NCBI GenBank assembly: GCA_013396635.1
Contig: WBMW01005087.1
Span: 248,001-312,000, forward strand
From: Penelope pileata
Lineage: Eukaryota > Chordata > Aves > Galliformes > Cracidae
Direction: 5' to 3'
DNA: 64,000 bases
In this document: in pieces, positions 25,301 to 33,100 of the stretch
Numbering within the stretch: position 1 is the first letter of the stretch
Layout of the letters: every line of letters begins with the position of its first letter
The notes under the pieces: generated by a model
What the model saw: the letters and a program-made list of their open reading frames with translations, nothing else
What the model was told of the DNA's origin: nothing
Database searches by the model: none
Program-made: the position numbers and the translations under genes

Positions 25301-25592
25301 AGCCTTAAATTGCTGTACACAACCAATTGAGGAACACTGTGGTAATTTATATACAATTTGCTTCTCTCTCTGGCAGACGGAAGGTTTCAGATACCCCAGA
25401 CCTTCATCAGTGCCACCATCACCTTCTGTCTCGCAGCATTCCAGCCCTAACCATAGCGAAGACGAAGATGAAGATGAAAGATATGATGAGGATGAGGAAG
25501 CTGAAAGGGATAGGCAAAACATCAAGTCTCCCTTTTCACTTGGATTATTGCCAGAAGGAAAGAAGAAGCAGCATGGAGAGTACAGGAACTGA
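1234..25592 (+). CDS. GYS2: Glycogen synthase 2 (liver), 3' part, 12 coding exons
   Basis: Transfers glucose from UDP-glucose to the non-reducing ends of glycogen in the hepatocyte cytosol (GT3 family). The exons join in phase to give 475 residues plus stop, about residues 229-703 of a roughly 703-residue family member; the N-terminal part lies left of the window. Visible landmarks are the catalytic E-X7-E motif in YEPWGYTPAE (split between exons at 19445/21301), the arginine-rich SRRQRIIQRNRTER segment that binds glucose-6-phosphate, and a Ser/Pro plus acidic tail with the GSK3/CK2 phosphorylation sites. The ending KKKQHGEYRN fits GYS2 rather than GYS1, whose tail is longer and different; the neighbouring spexin gene agrees. 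Two exons occur twice around an assembly gap (see the duplication entries). The gene is convergent with SPX. The identification is very secure; exon ends are by-eye calls supported by phase at every junction. Confidence 0.96.
6053..6170 (+). CDS. GYS2: GYS2 coding exon (probably exon 6)
   Basis: Acceptor ctgcttttccag and donor gtatgc. Encodes DVVTPNGLNIKKFSA through IRGHFYG; the split codons join those of both neighbouring exons. PNGL is a family signature. Confidence 0.95.
6566..6686 (+). CDS. GYS2: GYS2 coding exon (probably exon 7)
   Basis: Acceptor tggtttcag and donor gtaagg. Encodes HLDFNLENTLFFFIAGRYEF and SNKGADMFLEALSRLNFLLR, the start of the second Rossmann domain. Confidence 0.95.
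7195..7382 (+). mobile_element. CR1 LINE 3'-end fragment
   Basis: Contains the typical CR1 tail: a variant of ggagttggactgaatgatcc, ccttccaactc, and the terminal tgattctatga. It is 5'-truncated to under 200 bp and diverged. Lies in a GYS2 intron. Confidence 0.8.
7772..7937 (-). mobile_element. CR1 LINE 3'-end fragment, reverse orientation
   Basis: Begins with catagaatcctagaatgg and gagttggaagggaccttaaa, the reversed CR1 3' end, and runs to the ctgttccagtgc segment. Moderately diverged; the frame is not maintained. Confidence 0.85.
9398..9504 (+). CDS. GYS2: GYS2 coding exon (probably exon 8)
   Basis: Acceptor catgcag and donor gtaatt. Encodes VHKSDVTVVVFFIMPAKTNN and FNVETLKGQAVRKQL, ending two bases into a Trp codon. 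Confidence 0.95.
10022..10126. repeat. AT-rich low-complexity tract
   Basis: Runs of attta, taata and atata with almost no G or C. Probably simple sequence; no gene signal. Confidence 0.8.
12443..12502 (+). CDS. GYS2: GYS2 coding exon (probably exon 9)
   Basis: A 60-base exon with acceptor ttttcctag and donor gtgagt. Encodes DTAQSVKEKFGKKLYNALL and ends two bases into a Lys codon that the next exon completes. Confidence 0.93.
12640..12954 (-). mobile_element. Possible solo LTR of an endogenous retroelement
   Basis: Read on the minus strand, the segment starts with TGTTGTAAGGG, has a TATA-like cttatttaagagccgg, then a GC-richer part, an ATTAAA-type polyadenylation signal (caatcattaaacc), and ends near ACCACA. 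This is the layout of an LTR (TG...CA, TATA, polyA). No target-site duplication is clear and the left end is uncertain. Part of it (from 12727) recurs at 15564-15791 because of the local duplication. No internal retroviral gene is present. It could instead be unrelated GC-rich intron sequence. Confidence 0.35.
13486..13564 (+). CDS. GYS2: GYS2 coding exon (probably exon 10), left copy
   Basis: Acceptor cctctgcag and donor gtcaga. Encodes GEIPDLNKILDRDDITIMK and RAIFSTQ. An identical exon lies at 16323-16401 in the duplicated segment; only one is expected in the transcript. Confidence 0.92.
14207..14320 (+). CDS. GYS2: GYS2 coding exon (probably exon 11), left copy
   Basis: Acceptor ctcttttcag and donor gtactt; 38 whole codons. 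Encodes RHSLPPVTTHNMIDDGNDP through RRIGLFNNRTDRVK. An identical exon lies at 17044-17157. Confidence 0.92.
14917..15563. other. Assembly gap (647 N)
   Basis: A continuous run of N. Long open frames read across it have no meaning. The odd length suggests a gap size estimated by scaffolding. Confidence 1.
16323..16401 (+). CDS. GYS2: GYS2 exon (probably exon 10), duplicate copy
   Basis: Base-for-base the same as 13486-13564 with the same splice sites. Splicing both copies in would shift the frame, because the two duplicated exons total 193 bases. It is either the true exon, with the left copy redundant, or the reverse. Confidence 0.75.
17044..17157 (+). CDS. GYS2: GYS2 exon (probably exon 11), duplicate copy
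   Basis: The same as 14207-14320, including acceptor and donor. It joins in phase to the next unique exon at 19319, as the left copy also would. Confidence 0.75.
19319..19445 (+). CDS. GYS2: GYS2 coding exon (probably exon 12), first catalytic Glu
   Basis: Acceptor atacccag and donor gtaggc. Encodes VIVHPEFLSSTSPLLPLDYE through VFPSYYEPWGYTP. The Glu of YEPWG is the first of the E-X7-E catalytic pair of GT3 enzymes. Confidence 0.96.
21301..21396 (+). CDS. GYS2: GYS2 coding exon (probably exon 13), second catalytic Glu
   Basis: Acceptor ctttcggcag and donor gtaaaa. Encodes AECTVMGIPSVTTNLSGFG and CFMQEHVADPAAY. The Glu of AECT is the second catalytic-pair residue; TNLSGFG is part of the nucleotide-sugar site. 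Confidence 0.96.
22891..23054 (+). CDS. GYS2: GYS2 coding exon (probably exon 14), G6P-sensing arginine cluster
   Basis: Acceptor tgtccttcag and donor gtgtgt. Encodes GIYIVDRRFRSPDESCNQL through SRRQRIIQRNRTERLSD and LLDWRYLGR. The clustered arginines bind glucose-6-phosphate and mediate activation in eukaryotic glycogen synthases; all appear intact. Confidence 0.96.
24224..24304 (+). CDS. GYS2: GYS2 coding exon (probably exon 15)
   Basis: Acceptor ttatgttgcag and donor gtaaaa; 27 whole codons encoding YYMHARHLALSRTFPDKF and EMEPCAPPK. Confidence 0.95.
25377..25592 (+). CDS. GYS2: GYS2 last coding exon (probably exon 16), phosphorylation tail and stop
   Basis: Acceptor ctctggcag. Encodes TEGFRYPRPSSVPPSPS, then QHSSPNHSEDEDED and an acidic stretch, ending in KKKQHGEYRN and TGA. 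The spaced serines match GSK3 sites 3a/3b/3c/4 followed by the CK2 priming site, which turn the enzyme off when phosphorylated. Confidence 0.96.
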   Translation, partial: TEGFRYPRPSSVPPSPSVSQHSSPNHSEDEDEDERYDEDEEAERDRQNIKSPFSLGLLPEGKKKQHGEYRN

Positions 25593-26263
25593 ATGTGCTG
25601 CTTTCACGCAGGCAGGGTCTCTCCGTCCATTCAAGAGTTTCTCCTGTAGGTTTGGCAAGCTTTGTGTTAAGGACAGTGTGTTATTATTTAGGGGAATTTT
25701 AAATGTTACTTGAGCTACACTTTTGGGAAGCCTAATATTACTTCACCTTGAAAGTAGTTTAAATGACAGTTCTGTTCCCCTTGAAGGCAGAAGAAATTTC
25801 TCAGGCTTAGTAAACCTAGAGAATGTGACAGCCTCCTTAAGCTTATATAAAGTGTAGATCATACCTTTGTCTACATAATCATCTATATTAATCTTAGTCC
25901 ATTCTGATAGCTCCACTATGTTTGTTCCAGATTAATTCTTGCTTAATTTATGTCCCTCATTTTCCTCTCCCAAACTAACATGATCTTTAAACCAGAGCTC
26001 AGAGAATTTAGAGAAAAAAAGTGTTACACTGGGGAGATCTTGCCAGAGTTAAAAAAGATACACTGAAAAGAAAATGGTCTTTATTTTTCCTTACGCTGTT
26101 TATCTTATTGTAAGCTTACATCATTTAAAACATTTTTTACAACACACAGAAGTGTCTTGATTCAGTGGTAAAACATACTGTGGGACAATGTAAAGTCTTA
26201 TACAGGGGGCATTTGAATTTTAGAGACAAATGAAGTAATCTTCTTGAAGTTCTTTAGACCTAC

Positions 26264-26269
26264 AATAAA
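26264..26269 (+). terminator. Candidate GYS2 polyadenylation signal (AATAAA)
   Basis: AATAAA about 670 bp after the stop codon, followed within 30-50 bases by a T/GT-rich stretch (ggtatgtctctttcattg). A second AATAAA at 26978-26983, also followed by a GT-rich patch, is an equally possible end. Sequence alone does not decide between them. Confidence 0.4.
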
Positions 26270-26977
26270 CAGCAGACCATTTACTTTCTGATTCCTCTGG
26301 TATGTCTCTTTCATTGTTTTCATCATGTCTTACATTAAGTATGTTAACAAGCTAGTTTAGGGAGGAAACAAATGTGATTTGTCTATAGAGAATGACAAAA
26401 TGTTCTTGATTAACACCCTCTCATGCAGACAAAACATTCAAAGTTGTGTAATTTCAGTTTTTCCAATTGCCCGTTACTTCATGCTCTATTTCACTTCTGC
26501 AGAAGAGATGAAGTCATAAAAAATACTTCTAAAAGAATTGCAAAACCATATTTTTTCCACAGATGCAATTTGGAAAAGCACATGGAACTTCTTTTCAAAG
26601 CGGTTAGGGAATAAGTGAACCTCACAATGAGAACATCTGATTTGCTTTAGAGTTTTCAAAGGTATTTCAATTTCCAGAAGCAGAGAGTGCCTGAAAAAGA
26701 TCTTCAGAAGTAGATCTTAACATGAGGACCTGAGGGAGGAGATTCATCTTTTACTTAGAAGTTTGTGAATCAAGAATTTCTCATGCTGTTCAGGAAAAGA
26801 CATTCCCAGGAATTGATTCAGCCTTTTCCTCAGCAGGTAGGATGATCTGACTTCCAGAGGTATTTACCACGACTGTCATTCACGGGGGGGGGCTAGACAG
26901 CCTACTTTGATTAGACATTGACCTTTCAAACACTTGACCAACACCTGATGACATGGCTCTTGCTACAGACCATATGC

Positions 26978-26983
26978 AATAAA
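26978..26983 (+). terminator. Alternative GYS2 polyadenylation signal (AATAAA)
   Basis: AATAAA in gcaataaaagtgattt with GT/T-rich sequence just downstream; would give a 3' UTR of about 1.4 kb. Confidence 0.35.
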
Positions 26984-27663
26984 AGTGATTTAGTGCCTAT
27001 CTGTATTTTTGGCTACCCAAAATCATTTTTAAAATTGGACTTTCATTCTTAAGCTGTTTTGAATAACTGAAAAGAATACCACATCAGAAGACATTTTCAG
27101 GTTTTATGGCAAAAGCTTAAATGAATTTTAAAGGAGTCACTACTGTTTAGCCGTTTTTAAAATAATTAAAAACAATTAGTGACTATTTTTCATATGAAAA
27201 TAGTGAAAGCAAAAATACTCAAATATTTTTCTCCATGCAGTTTATTAAATGAAGAATAACTGCATTCTGTGACCTCAAAAATGTATGTTTTTCCTTGGAG
27301 TGGTTTTAATCAAAGAACATTTAAAGGTCATATTGATTGAAAGTTAACCTTCTCTTCCAAAAAAAAAAAATAATAATAAATTTAAAGAAACCTGGCATTT
27401 GTTGCTTAAAATGTTCTAGTAGCAACAAGCTGGTGAACAACTGTTTATCGTCATTCCAAGCCCAGCTTCGTTTTACTACTGGAAGATACTATCACTAGTC
27501 ACATCTTGTAAGTCTTGCTGAATGGTGGAGACACAGCCTGGACAGTATGGAACTTGGAAGGGTTTTGCTAGGGTTGTATTAAGACAGCTACACCTTTTCT
27601 TTCTGGACAGGACCCAGAGGAGAAAAATAAGCATCATGTATGATCCAGGTTGCAGGTTATCTT

Positions 27664-28186
27664 AGAGTCACAGAATCACAGAATTGCAGGGGTTGGAAGG
27701 GACCTCGAGAGTCCAACCCCCCTGCCAAAGCAGGTTCCCTACAGCAGGTTGCACAGGTAGGCGTCCAGGTGGGTCTTGAATATCTCCAGGGGAGGAGACT
27801 CCACAACCTCCCTGGGCAGCCTGTTCCAGTGCTCCGTCACCCGCACTGTGAAGAAGTTCTTCCGCATGTTGGTGCGGAACTTCCTGTGCTCCAGTTTTAG
27901 GCCATTGCCCCTTGTCCTGTCCCCACAGACCACTGAAAAGAGATTGCCCACCTCCATTAGCCTCCCACACTTTAGATATTTATAAACATTGATCAGGTCC
28001 CCTCTCAGCCTTCTTTTCTCCAGGCTGAACAGACCCAGATTACTGAGCCTCTCCTCATAGGGGAGATGCTCCAGGCCCTTTATCATCTTTGTGGCCCTCC
28101 GCTGGACTCTTTCCAGGAGGTCCCTGTCTTTCTTATACAGGGGAGCCCAGAACTGGATACAGTACTCCAGCTGAGACCTGACCAGA
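27664..28186 (-). mobile_element. CR1 LINE fragment with open reverse-transcriptase C-terminal frame
   Basis: The plus strand starts with the reversed CR1 tail (cagaatcacagaattgcagg, ttggaagggacctcgag). On the minus strand an uninterrupted frame, 27739-28242, encodes the end of CR1 ORF2: QLEYCIQFWAPLYKKDRDLL, LERVQRRATKMIKGLEHL, then EHWNRLPREVVESPPLEIF. 5'-truncated. The lack of stops or frameshifts over more than 150 codons suggests a relatively young insertion. It is not a host gene. Confidence 0.93.
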
Positions 28187-30113
28187 TGTACTTGTAATTC
28201 ATTTCCCTGGCAGGAACAGAGAGCTAGCATGACATCTTGCACAAATCCGGATGTGATTATTTCAGCACACTCACGTGTTGTGAACGCATGCCCAGTGACA
28301 GAAAGTGCACAACTTCTGAGATGTGACTGAGGTGAATACCGCGCCCATTCTTCTCAGAAATGCTCCTGCAGGGGCCAAAGTGACCTCTGCTCATGCCTCA
28401 GGCTAATTGTTGTCCTGCTTGTATGTTAAGACCAGCTATCAGTAGCAAGGCAAGCAATAAGTATGGTAAAACATTTCTGCCTTTTGATTGTGCAGTGTAA
28501 AAGGGAAAAGCTTTTCATTCAATCAAGGCAACAGCTTGTCTAACTTAAATGCCCCAAATTTCTGACAGATGCTGTCATCTGACTGGATTTAAAGCAGCTA
28601 TCTGTTACATAAGCAATCATCTGCCATATTGAACATGCTGTGGTTTCACAAACAGCTAACTCTCAAGGCAGAAGTTTTGTTCTGTTTCATTATACTTAAA
28701 AATAATTGCTTAAACTGGTGAGCTGAGATCTACAGGATCACATACAAAAATCAGTCAATGGAGAATGTGATTTGTGCAGTTTTTGTATCTTTGGGACATT
28801 TAGAGGCACATGAATTTCATGATACTAGAACATATACTATGATATGATTCTTTGATACTAATAAGTCAAAAGATCCATAAGCTTTCTACTTTTTGCCTTA
28901 GCACTAACTGATCATACTGCAACTTCTACTGAAATGAACATAAGTGCACTTGAGACATGAATAAACAGCAATATAAAACAGTGATTAAATGAATGAAAAG
29001 ATTCTGGTGATCTTTAGATGAAGTTCAAATTGAATGCATTCTGTCATACAGCATACACTGCTTTTGATAGATATGTTGGTGCTTAAAAATGGACAAACAA
29101 GGAGATTTTGATTTTTCTTGTTAAGTTTCTCATACAGTGACATAAACTTTAAACAACTATAGAAAATGCCTATGGCCCCATGATGGAAACTAATTCCTCT
29201 GTTCCTTCAGATGCGTTTCTTTGTGTTGAGGAGAAACGAGCTTATAGTTAGTGTGTGTTAACAAAATTAATTATCAGTGTCATGAGAAAGATCAGAGGAT
29301 AGTAGTGTTAAAAGATGAAGAGCACAACTAGGGTTAAAGATTAAAAAAATAAAACAGAGTTGCTTGGACACAAGAATCATGTGGTGACTTTTTAATTACA
29401 TGAGAACTACAGAGGGCTTTCCAGTAAGACCACAATGCTACGCAAATAATGTTCAATATATCCTTATCAGCATGGAATGATAATTAACCAATTTATGTCT
29501 AATTTCAGTTTCAAAGCTTAAAAAACAGGCTGACAAAACAGTACAATAATGGTGCAATTAATATTCCATGTGCCAGCTGTCATGTTTGATGCTAGATTTG
29601 TAACTCGTGTGCCACCACTAGCTTCCGCAGAACTGTACCTCCTGACAACAGCAGTGACTGTATGCCATGGTCATTACCTGAGGCCCCAGTCCTGTACTAA
29701 CTTACAGGGCTACCAATGAAGTGGTGAAGGAATCGATCTCTATCAGAAATGAAAAGGCTTCAGTATACAGCTGAGTGGAAGGTGGCAAAAGGTTGTCCTA
29801 TGACTACTAAAAAATTGATTTTAATGAAGTAATTGTCCAACAGGACAGCTTTAATCATCCTTTCAGCTAAGATGGTACAGTGGATGATGAATTTTGGATG
29901 AGACATACAAAACTACCTAAACAAGACAGGAACTTTACAAATAATTTCTTTAGCTGAACTGGTAACTTTAAATCAGTTTGTAATTCAAAATGTTGCAATG
30001 AATATATATATCACCCTTTTGGAACTTAAGTGGGGGTAGATGGAATACTCTGTTTACACAGATCGTGGTTTCAAGGTGTACGGAATACAAATGTCAAAGA
30101 AATCTGCAATATT

Positions 30114-30172
30114 TCACCAGGTTGATAGACTATCCATCAGGTAGCCAGGGTGATCACTTTTTTCTTCTTCAA
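30114..30172 (-). CDS. SPX: SPX exon 6, C-terminus and stop
   Basis: Minus-strand acceptor cttgtcttacag. Encodes EEEKSDHPGYLMDSLSTW and TGA, matching the human ending EDSLLNW in shape and length. Confidence 0.9.
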
Positions 30173-33100
30173 CTGTAAGACAAGACACAGTGGAAAAAAT
30201 TAAGATGTAGATAAAGGAAAGCTCAATCACTCAAGGTTTTCAGGACACAAATATACCTCAGGGACAGCCCTAGTGTAATGTGACTGCTTAGCTAAGAGAT
30301 GAAAATAGAAATAACTATGTCTTCTGTCATTTTAAATGCAGGAATTTTTCTGTTTATGGAGGAGCAAAGACTCAAACCATGTCGAGTAATATTTTTTTAT
30401 ACAAGGCATACATTCTTCATGCAGAAGAAAATAGTGTATTCATTCTTTATTTGCACATTGTCTCAGTGAGGAGGATTCTAAAATCAAATGATAAGTGACC
30501 TTCTGAAAGTACATGGCTTATCCATCTTTCATTATTTTGTTATCTACTACTACAATGGTTTCAATGTTATTCCACAGAGTATTTGTCAAACAAGCTGCCA
30601 GTTTTGCTTAGCTCTCTCAGATGTCACCTTTTTTGCTTAAGGGGCTGTTGTCATCCACTTGCTCCTTTGGAACAGAAATAACAGGCAGGAAAATATCACT
30701 AACATTTATGAATTGTGAACTTCAGAGGATTTTCTCTTTTTGTTAGCACACACAAATTACATTTTCATTGATTTATCTTTAGAATTGCTCATATATTTTG
30801 TCCAAAGCCCTATGTTCATTGTTAATTCTGCCTCTTTCTAAGCCCTGCTGAATTTTTTGGTTAGTGGAGTTTACCCTTTGCTTTACCAGAGCAAAGAGGA
30901 GAGAGCTGAGCACAGAGCCGCAGCGTTACGTGAGGTACAGAGGGAAATTTTGGGAAGTGGAAAAGACAGGAGAGTTTCCAGCATATATGCACATTCACCA
31001 GTTAAATTCTGTTTCCATTTCAGGAAAGCTGTGTAGTTTAGGTAACAGAGATGAGGTGATATCGCAGTGATGGCCTGGCAGTTATTTATTACACACTATT
31101 GATCAAGTTGAAGGCAATGAGGCAGTAACAGACCTGTCTTACGACACATCTATGCAAAAGGTACAGAACTACCTTGTATTTTACTTGGGTATTACTTTAC
31201 TTTTCCTAATTCAAATAAAGCACTGCTTTCTATTTTAAAGACCATAATTAACAGGCTGGATAAAGATATCGCAACCAGGACAAAAATAAGCCAACAACAC
31301 AACAAAGGTAGCTTCTAGCCACCTGCTCCTCCTTGTCCTGGATCAAAGAAGCAAGGAACATAGCATGGACAATCTCCTGGTCTTGCAGAAGCTGTAGCAG
31401 CCTCCTCAGTGCCCAGGGATAGGAGCACAGCTCAGGTTCTTGACAACACTGCAGGGTGTGCCCTCCCCTTTACAACTTCCCTGTCCCCAGCTCCACTTCC
31501 AAATGAAGCAAGCCATGGGCAAAAAAAAATGTCCGTGTAATGGAAAAAGTGAAGTGCAGAAAGATGGAGGAGACAGACAGTATGGATTTAGGGTCTCAAC
31601 ATGGTGAGATGCTCATATTTGACAGAAGCTGAGGGGTTCATGATAATGGCTTTGAAGGAAAGGTGGTGTAGGGAGGAGAGGTGAACAGTGAGGGAGCTGT
31701 GGGACAGGAGACAGAGGTCAGAGGTCCTCATTTAAAGGGGTGCTGTATGCATGAAGGAGATGGGGAAACAAAAGTTATTTAAGCCTGACAGTAGCTGGGT
31801 TCTGCTGTAGGAGGCTATGAAAAGGAGGCAAAGGTTTAGAGGTTTTTGAACTGAGGAGGAGTATGTAGCAGCAGTATGAGAAAGCAAGTGATGAGGAGAC
31901 AGAGATGGGAGAGTTGGACAAGATCTCTGGTGGGCTAGAAATACATGAGTGAATTATTGGATTGTTCAGGATATTTTGGGGCCAGATGTCAATCCCAAAG
32001 CTCCTGCTCTGGGGCTTTTTAGAATTCTTTTTAAGCTCATCTACCAGAACAATGGGGGAATTAAAATTTCACAAGCAATATTTGTAGAAAAAGGAGCCCC
32101 AGTAGAGAAGTTCTGTTTTGGAAAATTTGTTTCAAAACAGACATTCCAGTCTAGACCAATAAGCAGAAGAAAAGCAGAATATACAAAAGTTTACATACTA
32201 TTGCTTCTCAGATTCGTGTTGTAGCCTGTTGGAACAATACTTCATTTCAAAATAAGCTTTTTAGGTTGAAGTGTCAGTAAATGAAGTATTTATAACATCA
32301 TTTTAAAAGCTCAGGGTAAAACAAAGCATGCATTTACCTTCTTCTTGGGCTTTCCATAGGGAACTAAGGAACAGTGCTGCAGCTTCAGAAAGAGATAAAG
32401 GATTTGTGTTTTGGCTGCGTGTTTCTAGAAGTACAAAATCAGAGACACTCAGTTTGTTAGTGTTTGATGAAATTGCTTTACTTTGTTCTTTGCTCTTTTA
32501 TGTCTACAACTATAGACCCAAAGAGAAAGAAATACTGTTGTCTCCTTTACTTCGTAACATTATGAGCTCAAAAGCAGCCTGATAAATGTCTAACACAGAA
32601 GAGACCAGCAATTTATTGCCAAGGGACGTTATTTTAAAATTCCTCAGATTCCTCAAATTGTTCATGCATTCCTTATTGTGCTACAAGGCTATTCCCTCCA
32701 AGAACATTGTCTAACGTGGAATAATGTTGTCTACTTTCATCCTCTTCCAGTTTAGCATAATTAATAATTTGGTTTGTCTTTTTTTCAAAAAAAAAAAAAA
32801 AAACTGGAAAAAGAAAATAGAGGGATGGATGGTAATCCCCCTTAACAGCCAGATCTGTGTGGAACGTCACCACTTACGGAAGTGAAGTCACACAGGTACA
32901 CAATAGAAGAGAACCAGATGCACGGTCTTTATCATGTATTTTTCGAAATGAAAGGAAGTTACATAACAAAAGTTCTTGCTTGAATATAATTCCAGGAAAA
33001 CAAAACCCCTCCTGTTTCCACAGTTTCTCTCCTAATCTGAGGAAAGATCAGTGTGTTATACACACCTGTGCGCAGGTACTTACCAAGCTGCATTCTGTCA

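Larger units (their letters stand above)
1379..25376 (+). other. GYS2 introns
   Basis: Large introns are 1379-6052, 6687-9397, 9505-12442, 12503-13485, 17158-19318, 19446-21300, 21397-22890, 23055-24223 and 24305-25376; 6171-6565 is short. Contents seen: two CR1 fragments (7195-7382, 7772-7937), an AT-rich tract near 10022-10126, an LTR-like segment near 12640-12954, and the gap with its duplicated flanks. Nothing else in them is gene-like. Confidence 0.85.
25593..30113. other. GYS2-SPX convergent intergenic region
   Basis: Lies between the two stop codons and so must hold both 3' UTRs. Contains the two GYS2 polyA candidates, a short A-rich run near 27359 and one CR1 fragment. On the minus strand ATTAAA at 29820-29825, about 290 bp past the SPX stop, is a possible polyA signal for SPX. 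No other gene is seen. Confidence 0.8.

Noticed and set aside
25088..25525. 145-codon minus-strand frame opposite the last GYS2 exon
   Set aside because: The antisense shadow of the acidic and serine-rich GYS2 tail; its low-complexity Ser run is the complement of the acidic codons.
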